64,000 bases of DNA, taken from Lunularia cruciata. Its lineage: Eukaryota > Streptophyta > Marchantiopsida > Lunulariales > Lunulariaceae. The stretch's first letter is position 1; each line of letters opens with the position of its first letter. The stretch covers positions 37,014,001 to 37,078,000 of the forward strand of contig OX419760.1 of assembly GCA_948567375.1 (NCBI GenBank), in the 5' to 3' direction. The notes under the pieces were generated by a model. That model did not search any database. It saw nothing but the letters and a program-made list of their open reading frames with translations, and was not told the DNA's origin. Below are positions 37,986 to 48,878 of the stretch, one piece after another. Position numbers and translations under genes: made by a program.

Positions 37986-40203
37986 GGACCTATAACACTT
38001 ACTACTCTAATCTGATCCAAGTACTACCTTGACTTTGGCTTCAACAACCAAGCTAACTACAAGCATCTCATGTACTTTGGTTTCATCTACTACTTCTACA
38101 TCTTCTTCTACTACAGCCTTATCTTCAATTGAACTAAGATTGAAGTTAGCCTATCTGCATTCTCTTTCTCTACTCTGACTATTTCACTAGACTTGTGTAA
38201 CTCACCCAAATCCGCTTGCACTCCAACCTCAATTACTTTAGATTTAATTATTGTACTTTCATTTAGATTAAGAGTAAGTTTCTTTATATCATTTCTAACT
38301 AAATCTAATTTGAGACATACATTATTTCCTACTCCAATCATCTTTCTATCTACTCTATCTTTGAGAGAAATTAACAAATGGTTCAACTTGGTGTCCTTTG
38401 CCTTACATCTACAAGTCTCCTACAATAATAACTTCAACTCAAGCAAATAGGACTCCTCCAATTGAATTTCATTGCCAAAGCTGAGCATCATCTCAAACTC
38501 AATGATAAATTTTGCATTGAACCCAATTCCTCCTTTGGTGAGATCAAATTATCATGAGTCATCTTCTCCCTGAACTTCTCTTGAAGCACCTCCAACTCCT
38601 CAGCATGCTTCACCTTAATCTTCTTACATTCCTTAGTTTGATGAACAACTTGAGATTCTACACGCTCAACAAGCTCTTGCAAACATTGTTCTTGGCGCTC
38701 TTGACTTGCAAGTTCTCTTTGCCAAACCTGATCCTTCTTTGCTACAACAATCTCAACTCCTTTGTAGCCTATTCATGTATTAGTGTTCTGGTCGTAGAAT
38801 GTGTCCATTCAACTTGAGCATCATCAAACTTGTCCTTCATTTTCTCAAACGCTTCCTTTTATTCCCTTAATTCTTCCTTTTGGCATTCCAAGAAACCTCC
38901 ATGCTGCTTGAAACTCCACTACAAGTCTTTTAAACTCTATTGGCAAATTATTGTGTTAACCCAAAGTACTTCAGCTTCTCCCTCACATCAACCTAGTTGC
39001 ACCTTCAATTGTAGGACTTCATTGCTCAATGCCTTTCACTATTTGAAGTTTGTTTTTCACCTTAGGAGCTCTTCCGTTGTCTCTAACATTCTCTCATGAA
39101 AATGCTTCAAGAAGGGACATACAAAAATTGATAGATAATTCACTCCCTTGAATGTGTTTTTATTGCTGCCTTTGGTAGCTAATGTATTTGCTGGTGCCTT
39201 ACTTTAAAGTTGTGATCTTCTCACCTTCAAACTTATCCTCTCCAAGATTTCTTTATCTCCTTGGGTCTACTTGGTCTTGCAATTACAAATTGTATACGTC
39301 TTCTTGATCTCACTTCCCTTGGGAATATGCTTCTTGGTTCTTCTTCTCACTCTTTTAGAATATCATCTTTAGGTAATTCCAAACAAGGAGTGTCTCCTCT
39401 TTCCATGCACTCAATCTTGGCATGGAACTCCTAATCCTCCTTGACTACTTCTTAGTTGTCTGATAGACCTTGGGTTCACCTTCACTTTCACTACTCAGCT
39501 TCTTACTCTTTATAGTGAGCTCCTCCTTAGAGTCTCCAAAATTAGATTCTGCTTCTTCCTCCAACTCAACTCTGGATGACAAGTCCACAACCGCCATTTC
39601 TTGACTTGGATTCAACCTTTGAGTAGGCCTTCTCTTCACCAAAGACACCATATCCTTGGATCTACTTTGCTTCTTTTACTTTGGTATAAAAACCATCATC
39701 ATCTTTTCTTATCCGGTTCTAGCAAAGTACATATCTCCTTCTTTTACTTCCACTATGTAACATTGCTCTTCTTCATATTCATATTGACAAAGATCTAGAT
39801 GCAAACATAACACCATCTTAGTAGGTTGAGTAGGTTTAAACTCAACTAGAGATGTGCTGCAAAAGGTATGAAAATACTTGGGGTAGCCACTTGTTTTGCT
39901 AATGCAAAATCATTTGACATGTTCTAGTATAGAAACATTTTGCCCAATTCACACTCTCTCTTGCAAACATGATGTGAAAGAAAACCACCTATTACTTTGT
40001 GATACAGGTGGTTCACTCTAGAGTCAACATAACCATCATTGCCCCAATGATACTTTACTTCATTGAGTCTTATAAGTTTTTACCTTATACCCATTCTTCA
40101 TGCAAGGTTCACTAAAAGTACTTTTCAGCTCCTCAATTTCCTTTGCAAGATCACACTTCTGATCAAAGGTGATTCCTATAGTCTTTCTTGCATCTCTATC
40201 CAT
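37428..40203 (-). mobile_element. X-family element X2, 5'-truncated
   Basis: In its orientation the visible part starts at 40203 inside the N-terminal domain (an NGYKVKTYK block, matching NGYKVESYKDL of X3 and X8). It continues through an acidic middle (39651-39445: VDLSSRVELEEEAESNFGDS), coiled-coil pieces (38682-38488: HAEELEVLQEKFREKMTHD) and the conserved tail (38386-38111), then the terminal repeat about 37985-37428. Its 5' part is missing because two X terminal repeats in tandem abut at 40204. No pol genes. Confidence 0.65.
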
Positions 40204-41025
40204 TGTGACAACCCAACAAATATCACTTTTGCAATAATCAAGTAAGTAAAGTTTGTTCCTGCAAAGATACTAGTTAGAAATGTCCAAATACAAAGTCAAA
40301 CAATAACAAGCAGTTCTTCTTGGTTGCATCTTTAATCTCTTAGGTAGAAACCATACCTAAGAAGAGAGTAACAAGCATTCAATCTCAACAACTTGTCACA
40401 AATCTCACACTCATAATCACAACATAGTAAATTCTGTCCAAAAAATTCTTGATTGTTATGATTTAGATTCTCCCAAAGACGGCACTTCACTAAAAAAACA
40501 ACTTTGCCTTAGAATAGTGTTCTACCCCTCCATTGAAGGCACAACTTCCTCAATCAAAATTGCTTTACATCAACAATGTACTGCACTCAACTGCAAAATA
40601 CTACAAACACTACAATTCCTCTTAGATCTATCAAGGCATTGCTCTGATTGTACTTCACTCAATTGCAAAATACTACAAACACTACAATTCCTCTTGAATA
40701 TATCAATGCATTGCTCTGATTGTACTTCACTCAAGATCAAACACACAGAATGAAGATCAAGGTTGTGGAATCCGACATCCAACAAGCACAGTGATTTGCA
40801 CTTCAAAATTCTCCCAACACTCACAAATACAAACATATAGTTGATACTTGGAATCAAAGCTCAAGCAACAAGCACTTGAATCATCACTTCACTTTATCTA
40901 TCTTCAAAAATATTGAACAACATATGACTACAAAGGCCACCTTTAAATAGTGAAGCAATCAATAGTTATTAACAACTATATCATTCTACAACTCTTCCTA
41001 CCTGCAGATCTGAAATGACAATGCA
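40204..41025 (-). repeat. X terminal repeat, copy 3, with internal 72-bp duplication
   Basis: Plus strand TGTGACAACCCAACAAATAT to GAAATGACAATGCA. Length 822 bp, explained by a tandem 72-bp duplication at 40589-40660 and 40661-40732. It directly abuts copy 4 with no base between (GCA|TGTGACA). Confidence 0.88.
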
Positions 41026-41780
41026 TGTGACAACCCGGCAAATATCACTTTTGCGGTAATCAGGTAAGTAAAGTTTGTTCCCGCAGAGATACGAGTCAGA
41101 AATGTCCAAATACAAAGCAAAGAAACAATTTAGTTCTTCTTCGTTGCGTCTTTAATCTCTCAGGTAGAAACCACACCCAAAAGAGAGTAACAAGCACTGA
41201 CTCGCAGTCTTGTCACAAATTAACACTCCATAATCACAAATCCTTCAATTCTTTCCAAACAATCTTGATTGTGATGATTCAGGCTCTTCCGAAAATGGCA
41301 CTTTACTGCAAAACAACTTTGCCTCAGAATTGTGTTCTACCCCTCCATTGAAGGCACAACTTCCTTGATCGAAATTGCTTCACATCAACTTTGCACTGCA
41401 CTCACAAATGCAGAATACTACCAACACTACAATTCCTCTCAGATCTGTCAAGGCATTGCTTTGATTGCACTTCACTCAGGATCAAACACACAGAATGAAG
41501 ATCAAGGCTATGGAATCCAACATCCAACAAGCACACTGACTTGCACTTCGAATTTCTTCACACACTCACAAACATAATTGCAAAGTTGATACTTGGAATC
41601 AAGCTCAAGCAACGAGCACTGCTTCACAGCACTTTGCTTTATCTATTCTCAGAAATAATGAGCACTGAACAACAATTTCCTACAAATGCCACTCTTAAAT
41701 AGTGAAGCAATCGACAGTTCTAACAACTATACCGTTTCTACAACAACTATTCTAACTTGCAGATCCAAAATGACAATGCA
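41026..41780 (-). repeat. X terminal repeat, copy 4 (3' repeat of X3)
   Basis: 755 bp from TGTGACAACCCGGCAAATAT to ACAATGCA. On the minus strand it follows a purine-rich tract (AGATATGAAGAGG) as a 3' LTR follows a polypurine tract. A TATA-like TATTTAAGAG lies about 80 bp into the repeat on that strand (plus 41692-41701), which fits transcription leftward. Confidence 0.85.
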
Positions 41781-42009
41781 CCTCTTCATATCTGCCCCTT
41801 CAAATCTCAAATCTGTTACCACTACGATCCGATGTCTACATCATCATCGGCTTTCAAACCCGAACCCGAAGTAATCTTACTTCCTACTATCTTTTCCTCG
41901 GGTTTCATATCTTCTACTTCTTCTACCAGATCCAACAATTCTCTTTCCTGATCTGAAATTTCACTAGTGGGTAATCTATCTAACTCCTTATCTCTTGACC
42001 CACTCTTCT

Positions 42010-44432
42010 CTAATGTCTCTCCAAAGACATTTGGACTCCTATGTTATCTACTTTGGGTTTTGCTTTAACATCTTTCCAAAGTTTTTCTAGCTCTACTTTG
42101 ACTAAGTCTAATCTAATAGAAATATTATCCCCTACTTCCAAAACCTTCCTATCTACACGAGTTCTTAATTTTATTAACAAGGCATTCATCTCCGTGTCCT
42201 TTGCTTGTCTTTGCCTCGTCTCCTGCACCAACAACTTCAACTCGTGCAGACACGCTTCTTCAATTCAAACGCTAGCTTCTGTACTTAACATCGCATTCAC
42301 CCTGAGGATTATCTCCTTCAATGGCTCCAATCTTGTCTTCCTTTCTTGTTCCCGATCTGCAAGCCATTCCTCTCTGTACATCGCCAATGCTTCCTCGAAC
42401 TCGGCTTTCACCGCTTCCTTCTCTTTCTCCTTCTGTTCAACCTTCTCTTCTTGATTACAAAGTAACTCTCGTAATCTCTCTTCTTCTCTATATCTCGCAA
42501 CCAACTCTCATTGCCAAAGTTGCTTCTTCTCCTCCATACTCTCCATCACTCTATCAAGCTCTTGATCCTTTGATGCTATTCGCGCCATAGCATGGATAAG
42601 ATCTACTCTTGAATCAGCAAATTGTTGCTTCAAGATTTCGTATTCAGCTACTTGCTTTTCTCTTGCGATATCACTCTTCCTCGCAAGATCCTCAAGATCA
42701 CTTCTCTCTTCAGGTCTTCAATTACCTGACTTCTCTCTACTGCCTCCGCTTGTAGTACTTCTCTCTCCTACTCACCTCGGGTTACACTCCTCTTCAACTC
42801 CAAGTTCTCTTCTTCTAATCTTGCTACCACCTGCAATACAGTCTTTACCTCTAGACAAATCGATTGCATCTCCTTCTTCTTTTGCTCCAACTTCACCAAC
42901 AGCGGGCACACCACCTCTCGCAGGTACTCCACTCCATCACTGGCAACTTCTTCCTCCCACAGAGTGGTCTCTCTTCTCTCCTTGTGTTCTCCCGATACTT
43001 GCCTTCTTCTTTGGAGTCGTCGTATCAAGATTGATGCCTCATTGCCCGAGCTTTCTTCTACCTCTGTCTTCACTCAACTTGGTCCCGCCTCACACTTTGC
43101 CTTACATCGCGAGCAAACTCCTTGCTGCACTGCGATCTTCTTCTCCTCTGGCACCGGTACTTTGTCTTCCAGTGCTGTATTGTCTTCGACTTCTACCTCG
43201 GCTTGCACTTCTTCTTTGTATTCTTCAGCCACGGGCGCCAAGATCATCTCTCCACCGTCCTCAATATCATTGATCGTATCTCCGCTCTGCAATGTCAGCT
43301 CAGGTTCCTCCTCATGCTCCGAGTCCTCCGTCTTGAGCTTGGCCTTGCCTTTTGAGTCTTCATCTTCTGACTCAATTACCACCATTCCTCGCCTTGGGTT
43401 ACTTCTCTGCATCTTCCAAGGTTTCTTGTTTTCTTCGGCTTCTGCTTGCCAAGTCCTCTTCTTTGTCGGGGTACTTACTATAACCTCCACGTTTTTCCCT
43501 ATCTTTGCGTAGTAATTGTCCGTGCTCCGGATTTGCAAAATGTATTGTTGCTCCTTGACATCAACCTCCTTTCGCACATCTGGATGGAAGTGCGCCACCA
43601 TTCAATTCTGCTCCGCCGAGTTCAGCAAATTGAGCCCAAGGTAGAAATGTGCTGCAAACGGCACAATGTAATGTGGAGGCAACTTATCCCGCAGATTCCA
43701 CACCATCTGCCTCGTTCTCCCGTGAAAACACCTTGCCCAATTAATTGGTTCTCCTGCAAACAATTTGTGAAAGAACACCGCTTGGTGTTTCATCACATAT
43801 GTTGTTCTCTCTGGCTTCAGGATTGCCATCAAAGCACTCACAATTCCTCTCTTGACAAGGTCTTTGTAACTTTCTACCTTGTACCCATTCTTCGTTCTCT
43901 TCGACAAGAAGGCATCTCTCACCTCTTTAGTTTCTTGGGCTATCTCTCCTTTCCCCAAGAATGTGGCTCCCTGCTCCAAGCCTGCCTCCTTCTCGAATAC
44001 CAATCTCCAATCCGACTCTGTCCAGCGAGCCGGATTTCCTCTCTTCCCTTCTTCCTCGGGTCCATTGAGACACTTACTCTCGATGATTTTTGTCATGAAT
44101 CCTGGAAAACTTACGTTCTAGTTCCATGCCAGAAATGTGATCCAAAGTCAGCTCAAGACTTCAATCCTCGCTACTACATCTAATCTCCAAATGGCATGAT
44201 TTCTCACTATGAATTCGGAGTTCTTCTTCCCTCCTCCCATCTCTTCTGCTTTCTCACTTTCTCTCGATTTCACTCTCACGACTTCTCCCTTGTGCACTAA
44301 CACAAGCCCAACTCTATTTCCCTTTCCTCGATCACCTGCAAGACGACTCCTCAACGGCAAAGGAAAATTGCTTGACATTTTGTCATTGCAGTTTCGATTT
44401 TTATAGAGTTGCACTTCTTCGTCTTTTGTCAC
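42010..44432 (-). pseudogene. X-family protein, most complete copy, interrupted by stops
   Basis: Unrecognised protein of about 800 residues. From 44432 to 42768 a single frame is broken only by a handful of stops (for example 44148-44150, 44118-44120, 43602-43604, 43074-43076). A frameshift then moves to the frame of 42504-42010. Order: basic start with SSNFPLPLRSRLAGDRGKG and VRNHAIWRLDVVARI; globular part NPARWTESDWRLVFEKEAG, NGYKVESYKDLVKRGIVSAL, TYVMKHQAVFFHKLFAGEPI, LPPHYIVPFAAHFYLGLNLL; QYILQIRSTD; basic-acidic hinge (SNPRRGMVVIESEDEDSKGK); Glu-rich segment; CSRCKAKCEAGPS; long coiled coil (LEQKKKEMQSICLEV, VARLEEENLELKRSV, KEKEAVKAEFEEALAMYREE); conserved tail. The architecture suggests an oligomerising structural, possibly gag-like, protein (inference). 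Confidence 0.6.
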
Positions 44433-44792
44433 TTTGAGTTTCTACCGAGAAATCACACCTCCGGCATGCACCTGTCACTGTCAATCAACCTTTGCACATA
44501 TGAGCCACCAATTTTGAAATGGCCCCTTCTTGAATTTCTCGCCTCGACGAAAGGTTGTTAGATTGTCTTTGCCTTGGGATGAGCTCCCCCCGATCCGAAG
44601 ACAATTTACTTCGTATTGTATGCTGACAAGGCATTTCCGAGTACTTTGCCTTATGACCTGAAGTCACTTTACTTCGGGTTTCAACCCAAAGACTCTTTTC
44701 TTTGCCTTCTTTGGCCATACAGGCGCAATCCGACTTCTCTATACACTTCTTCTCCTTTATTCTGAAAAAAACAAAAAATGTGGGCACCATTA

Positions 44793-45180
44793 TGCACCTC
44801 TTCATATCTACCTCTTCAAATCTCAAAACTGGTACTATTATGATCCGATGTCAACCTCAACTTTGGGTTCCAAACCCAATGATCTCTTAAGAATTTCACC
44901 ATCTTTGGGTCTACTTAATCCTCCTCCTAACTCTTCTATTTCTACAATGTCTTCACTACAAACTACAATTGCACTAGTGGGTATCTTATCTAATTCATTA
45001 TCCTCCACCCCACTCTTCTCTAATATCTCAAATGACAACTCCAAAGACACATGCACTCCTATCTCTGTTACTCTAGGTCTTCTTACTTCTTGTACCTCAC
45101 TACAAAGTTTGTCTAACTCTGTCCTAACAAGATCCAACTTGAAACACATTGTCTCCTACCTCTAACATCTTTCTATCAAC
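44793..45180 (-). mobile_element. X4: 3' tail of an X unit, lacking its terminal repeat
   Basis: 45149-44838 is open and encodes the conserved tail (VRTELDKLCSEVQEVRR, VTEIGVHVSLELSFEILEKS, TSAIVVCSEDIVEIEELGG). It ends with the purine tract GATATGAAGAGG, then TGCATAA, then the 5' motif of X3. The expected ~750-bp repeat is absent between the tract and the motif. Confidence 0.65.
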
Positions 45181-45187
45181 TCGTTCT

Positions 45188-45275
45188 TGCAGACTAGTCT
45201 GATTTTGTTTAGTCTGATAGTCATTTGCATAGTCTAGTCTAGACTAGTGTAATTTGTCTAGTCTAGTTTTGTGAC
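45188..45275. repeat. TAGTC/GACTA-rich palindromic cluster
   Basis: Words TAGTCTGAT, TAGTCTAGTCTAGACTAGTG and GTCTAGTCTAG recur within 88 bases, giving several self-complementary segments (CTAGTCTAGACTAG). It sits exactly at the broken 5' edge of X4. Confidence 0.6.
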
Positions 45276-45319
45276 TAGTCATTGTCGAGTGTATTATAAG
45301 CAACATGAGCAAACTATAT

Positions 45320-45612
45320 TAGATAGAAGGAAGCTATGAGAGCTCACTTGGAGAGAACTTTAGGGGAAGAGAGTGTTGAACTTATGTTAGAGGATTAGGA
45401 CCCATTTGTGTACCCTATATTTCATTATGATGTCTTTGAGGTGATTTTATACATCTTGTACACTTGAGAGCATTTGGAAAGATTGTGTGAGGTGGATTGC
45501 AAATTTTGGGGATTAAGGTGATTTTGGGCAAAATCTCAAGTTTGGAAAATTTTCAAGTTTTGGACTTGAAATTTCTACACATAATAGCTTAGGTTATCTT
45601 TCAGTTAGCACA
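45320..45612 (+). mobile_element. Fragment of LTR-C element leader/gag start
   Basis: It aligns with 62885-63160: AAGCTATGAGAGCTCACTTG, GATGTCTTTGAGGTGATTTT, GAGGTGGATTGCA.ATTTTGG, TATCTTTCAGTTAGCACA. No LTR C adjoins it. It is a third trace of the C family in the window. Confidence 0.75.
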
Positions 45613-45649
45613 AGACAGTCGCAACACAATGTAATTCAACTTGAAGGAC

Positions 45650-48204
45650 ACACCTCAAATGATCATGGTAATGTTTGATAGCATGCCTAATGGCCGTCTC
45701 TTGGTTTGGTTTGCAAATTTTGGAACTTGGGGTATTGGCTCAAACATATGATACCCCAACCAATTTGCAGTATCTTTGATCATGACATTCACATCAAAAC
45801 CCAAATCAATGAGTATTGACATGATCATGCACCCTACAATCTCCACATCAACTTCAGGAGATCCTAAATCCTCTTGTTCAATATGATAATGGTGGGCAAG
45901 TCTTTTTTAGACATTGCTCTTACTTTCTTGAGGGCGGAATTTAGCTGCTTCTTGTATAGCTTATTATCTTCTCGTAGTTGCTTAATGTGATGTTTGCACT
46001 TATGGATGCCAAATCTACTACAATATCATATTGAGGTACTCCTCCCAATTTCACCTTCTTTGCCTTGGTCTTTGGGTTTGAGGTCTCACCCTATTCAAAT
46101 TTGACTTTGGGGTGCTTCATGATGGTGATGGATGTATTGGTAGTTTGGACTTGAGGTTCCTCGGGTTGATCCATCTCAGCTTGGATCAGATTCTTTACTT
46201 TGGATCTAATGTCCATCGGGAAAACTTGAGGCTTTGTCTTTGTCTCCTCCTCCAAACTCATCTCCCAAGTCATGAGTACCGCTTCCTTGAGTGCTTTCTG
46301 GGCAAGACTTTAGCTTTAGCTTTTGCAAGAATCTTTTCCTCCTTGGTAAAAAGGATTGACTTTGGGCACAGTCTCTTTACCTTTTGTGAGGAAAAAGAGG
46401 TCATACTCACTTCCTTGGGATCAAACTTCTTCTTACTGGCGTGCATCTCAACCTTCAAAACTTTGAGGTCCGGCCATTCACCTTCTTGAGGCCTTTCCTC
46501 CTCAAGTGTTATACAATTTATAGTAGTACCTCCTTTGCTTGGAGTGCAACATGCTCTTTTGGAGTATGTATATATTTTATAGGCGCCTTTGGGTTTGGTG
46601 AATGAGGGCATTGGTTGCATGTATGACCCAATCCTTTACAATTCACACACAGGAGAACATACCCATTTTGCTATCTTGGCTTTGCACAGTTTGGAGACCA
46701 ATGCCCAATTGAGCCACAATTGTATTATGCTCTAGGTGCAACATTTTGAGGTCGGTTTTGGTTGCTCATTGGTGGTCTTTGTAGGGGAGCATTGGAGTTA
46801 TACTCCCTTGGTCCATAATTCAGACCTTGGTACAATGTACTTGCGTGAGGTGGTACATCTTGGGTTTGATACAATGCTTCCTCTTCCTCTTCTTGGTTCC
46901 ATCCCAGAATCCAATCAATTTGCTGCACCGGAAATGCATTATGAGTATTGCATTCCGTGTTTGCATAGCATGACTTGCCACACCTGGTGCACCATACATT
47001 GGATTTGCCAAATGATGGAGGCTTTCTTCAGTCCTTTGCCCCCATCATCTGGATCTTAGAATTCAAAAACTCTTTGAGAAGAGCATCTAACTTGTTGTCC
47101 GCCTTATGTTCACTCTTCATTGGAGGTGTTAATGGTTTCTTGCTTCCACGTCTTTGTATTCTTCTTGGCTTTGATTCTTCTTTGGTTTCCAAAGAAGAAC
47201 TTGAAGAAGTAGAGGATTCCTTCAAAGGAGATGTATTGGAAGAAGCTCTTCTTGTGGGCTTCTTGACTTTCTTCTCCCAATTTCTTTGATTATCGGTAGA
47301 GTGAGAGTGAGCCGCCTCATAGCGAGTGATGTGTTTGAGTACCTCATCCAAGGAAGTTAAATTCCTTTCCTTGGCAAAGATCCAAATCTCTAGTGAGAGT
47401 CCTCCTAAGAACCAGGTAATGGCTTGGGCATCAAAGTAACCCACCACACCCAATTGCTTTGGGACTCGGTTCAAAAGCGCCATGAACCACTCAGAGTAGT
47501 CTCTCAACTTCTCTTTTTTGCCTTTGTCCAAATCATTGAGCGCCATGAAGACACTTGTATCATAATCAACTTCCCAAAAGTGTTCCAGGAAATTGTTTCT
47601 CAAGTGTGCACACTCCACCAATACAAACCCCTTCTAGGTTACATGAGTATACCAACTTTGACCCTTCTTTTGGAGCAGACTTGGAAAATTCTTAGGCAAT
47701 CTGTCAAGTCATGTTCCTTATTAGCAAAGGAAATGACTTCAAATTCTTTGATGAATTCATCAGGGTCTTTGTCTTCTTTTTCCCCCTTATACTTTTAATA
47801 CGCATGGTGGGTGACAGATAACAAAGTCATTGTTTGGCTTGGTGGCATCAGCTGTGGTAAAGTTGAACTTGAGGGAGCCAAGGAACTGGCTGGTATGGAC
47901 ACCGTATTAACAGCCCAAGGAATCCAATTAGCCAAGTTCAACATGGGGTCTTCTTTGACAATTACTTCCTCTCTGACTGTGTTGACTTCAAGCCGAGTAG
48001 AAGAAAAAGGCTCAACTCCTTTAAAGTGTTCTTTGAATTCCTTTGAGGCAATCAAGGAATTGTGCATAGAAGGTGTTAACACTCTTCTTCTGTTAGGGTT
48101 TGTGCTATCTTTTCCTGAACAAATTTCTTGATAAATTCAACTTTCTTTACAACTTTAGGGGAAGTCGGTGTATTGGGTTGTGATGAATATGTCTGTCCGC
48201 TCAA
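45650..48204 (-). pseudogene. Ty3/gypsy gag-protease fragment
   Basis: Reading leftward. 47621-47028 is a nearly intact gag capsid segment (FWEVDYDTSVFMALNDLDKG, EKLRDYSEWFMALLNRVPKQ, ITWFLGGLSLEIWIFAKERN), then a basic Ser-rich tail. About 46740-46680 gives a zinc knuckle missing its first Cys because of a stop (YNCGSIGHWSPNC). About 46650-46600 gives a second knuckle CVNCKGLGHTCNQC. 45846-45655 gives the aspartic protease with ILIDLGFDVNVM, the DLG form common in plant gypsy elements. RT and later domains are absent; a C-element fragment follows. The upstream (right) edge is joined to an X terminal repeat near 48205. Frameshifts are numerous. Confidence 0.8.
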
Positions 48205-48878
48205 GGTAAGTAAAGTTTGTAATAGGTCAGTAAAGTTTGTCCCCATAGAGATACTAGTCAAATTGGTCAATTACAAAGCAAATTAACAATCTCAGTTCTT
48301 CTTGGTTGCATCTTTAATCTCTTAGTTAGAAACCACACCCAGAAAAGAGTAACAAGCACTGACTCGCATTCTCATCACAACAATTTATCACACTTAATCA
48401 CAACTCCATCAAATCTTTCCAAACAATCTTGATTTTGATGATTCAATCTCTCCCAAAAACTTCCTTGATCAAAATTGCTTCACATCAACATTGCGCTACA
48501 CTCACAATTGCAGAATACTACCAACACTACAATTCCTCTCTGATCTATGAAGGCATTGCTTTGATTGCACTTCACTCAAGATCAAACACACAGAATGAAG
48601 ATCAAGGTTGCTGAATCCAACATCCAACAACACACTGACTTGCACTTCAGAATTCTCCAAACACTCATAAACACACACGTAGCACTGATACTCAGAATCA
48701 AGCTCAAGCGATGAACACCGAAATCAACACTTTGCTTGATCTATTCTTAGAAATTATGAGCACTAAACAACATAACATTGCCAATGCTTCCTTTAAATAG
48801 TGAAGCAATCAATAGTTGCTAATAACTATACCGTTCTACAACAACTTTTCCTACTTATAGATCCAAAATGAAAATGCA
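48205..48878 (-). repeat. X terminal repeat, copy 5, end-truncated
   Basis: It lacks the first bases (TGTGACAACCC) on the plus side and starts within GGTAAGTAAAGTTTGT, which is partly duplicated. It ends AAATGAAAATGCA at 48878, next to the tail coding region of X5. Confidence 0.75.

Larger units (their letters stand above)
41026..44788 (-). mobile_element. X-family element X3, best-preserved copy
   Basis: It starts TGGTGCCCACATTTTTTGTT at 44788. A leader of about 355 bp is rich in AAGT/ACTTCGG words. Then comes the protein region 44432-42010, a purine tract and terminal repeat copy 4. It has no RT or integrase. Immediately upstream is the tail of another X unit joined through TGCATAA. Confidence 0.75.

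Noticed and set aside
42041-44183. Long plus-strand frames (up to 245 codons), Ser/Leu-rich
   Set aside because: Antisense reading of the Glu/Lys-rich X3 protein; the minus-strand frame is conserved among copies and these are not.
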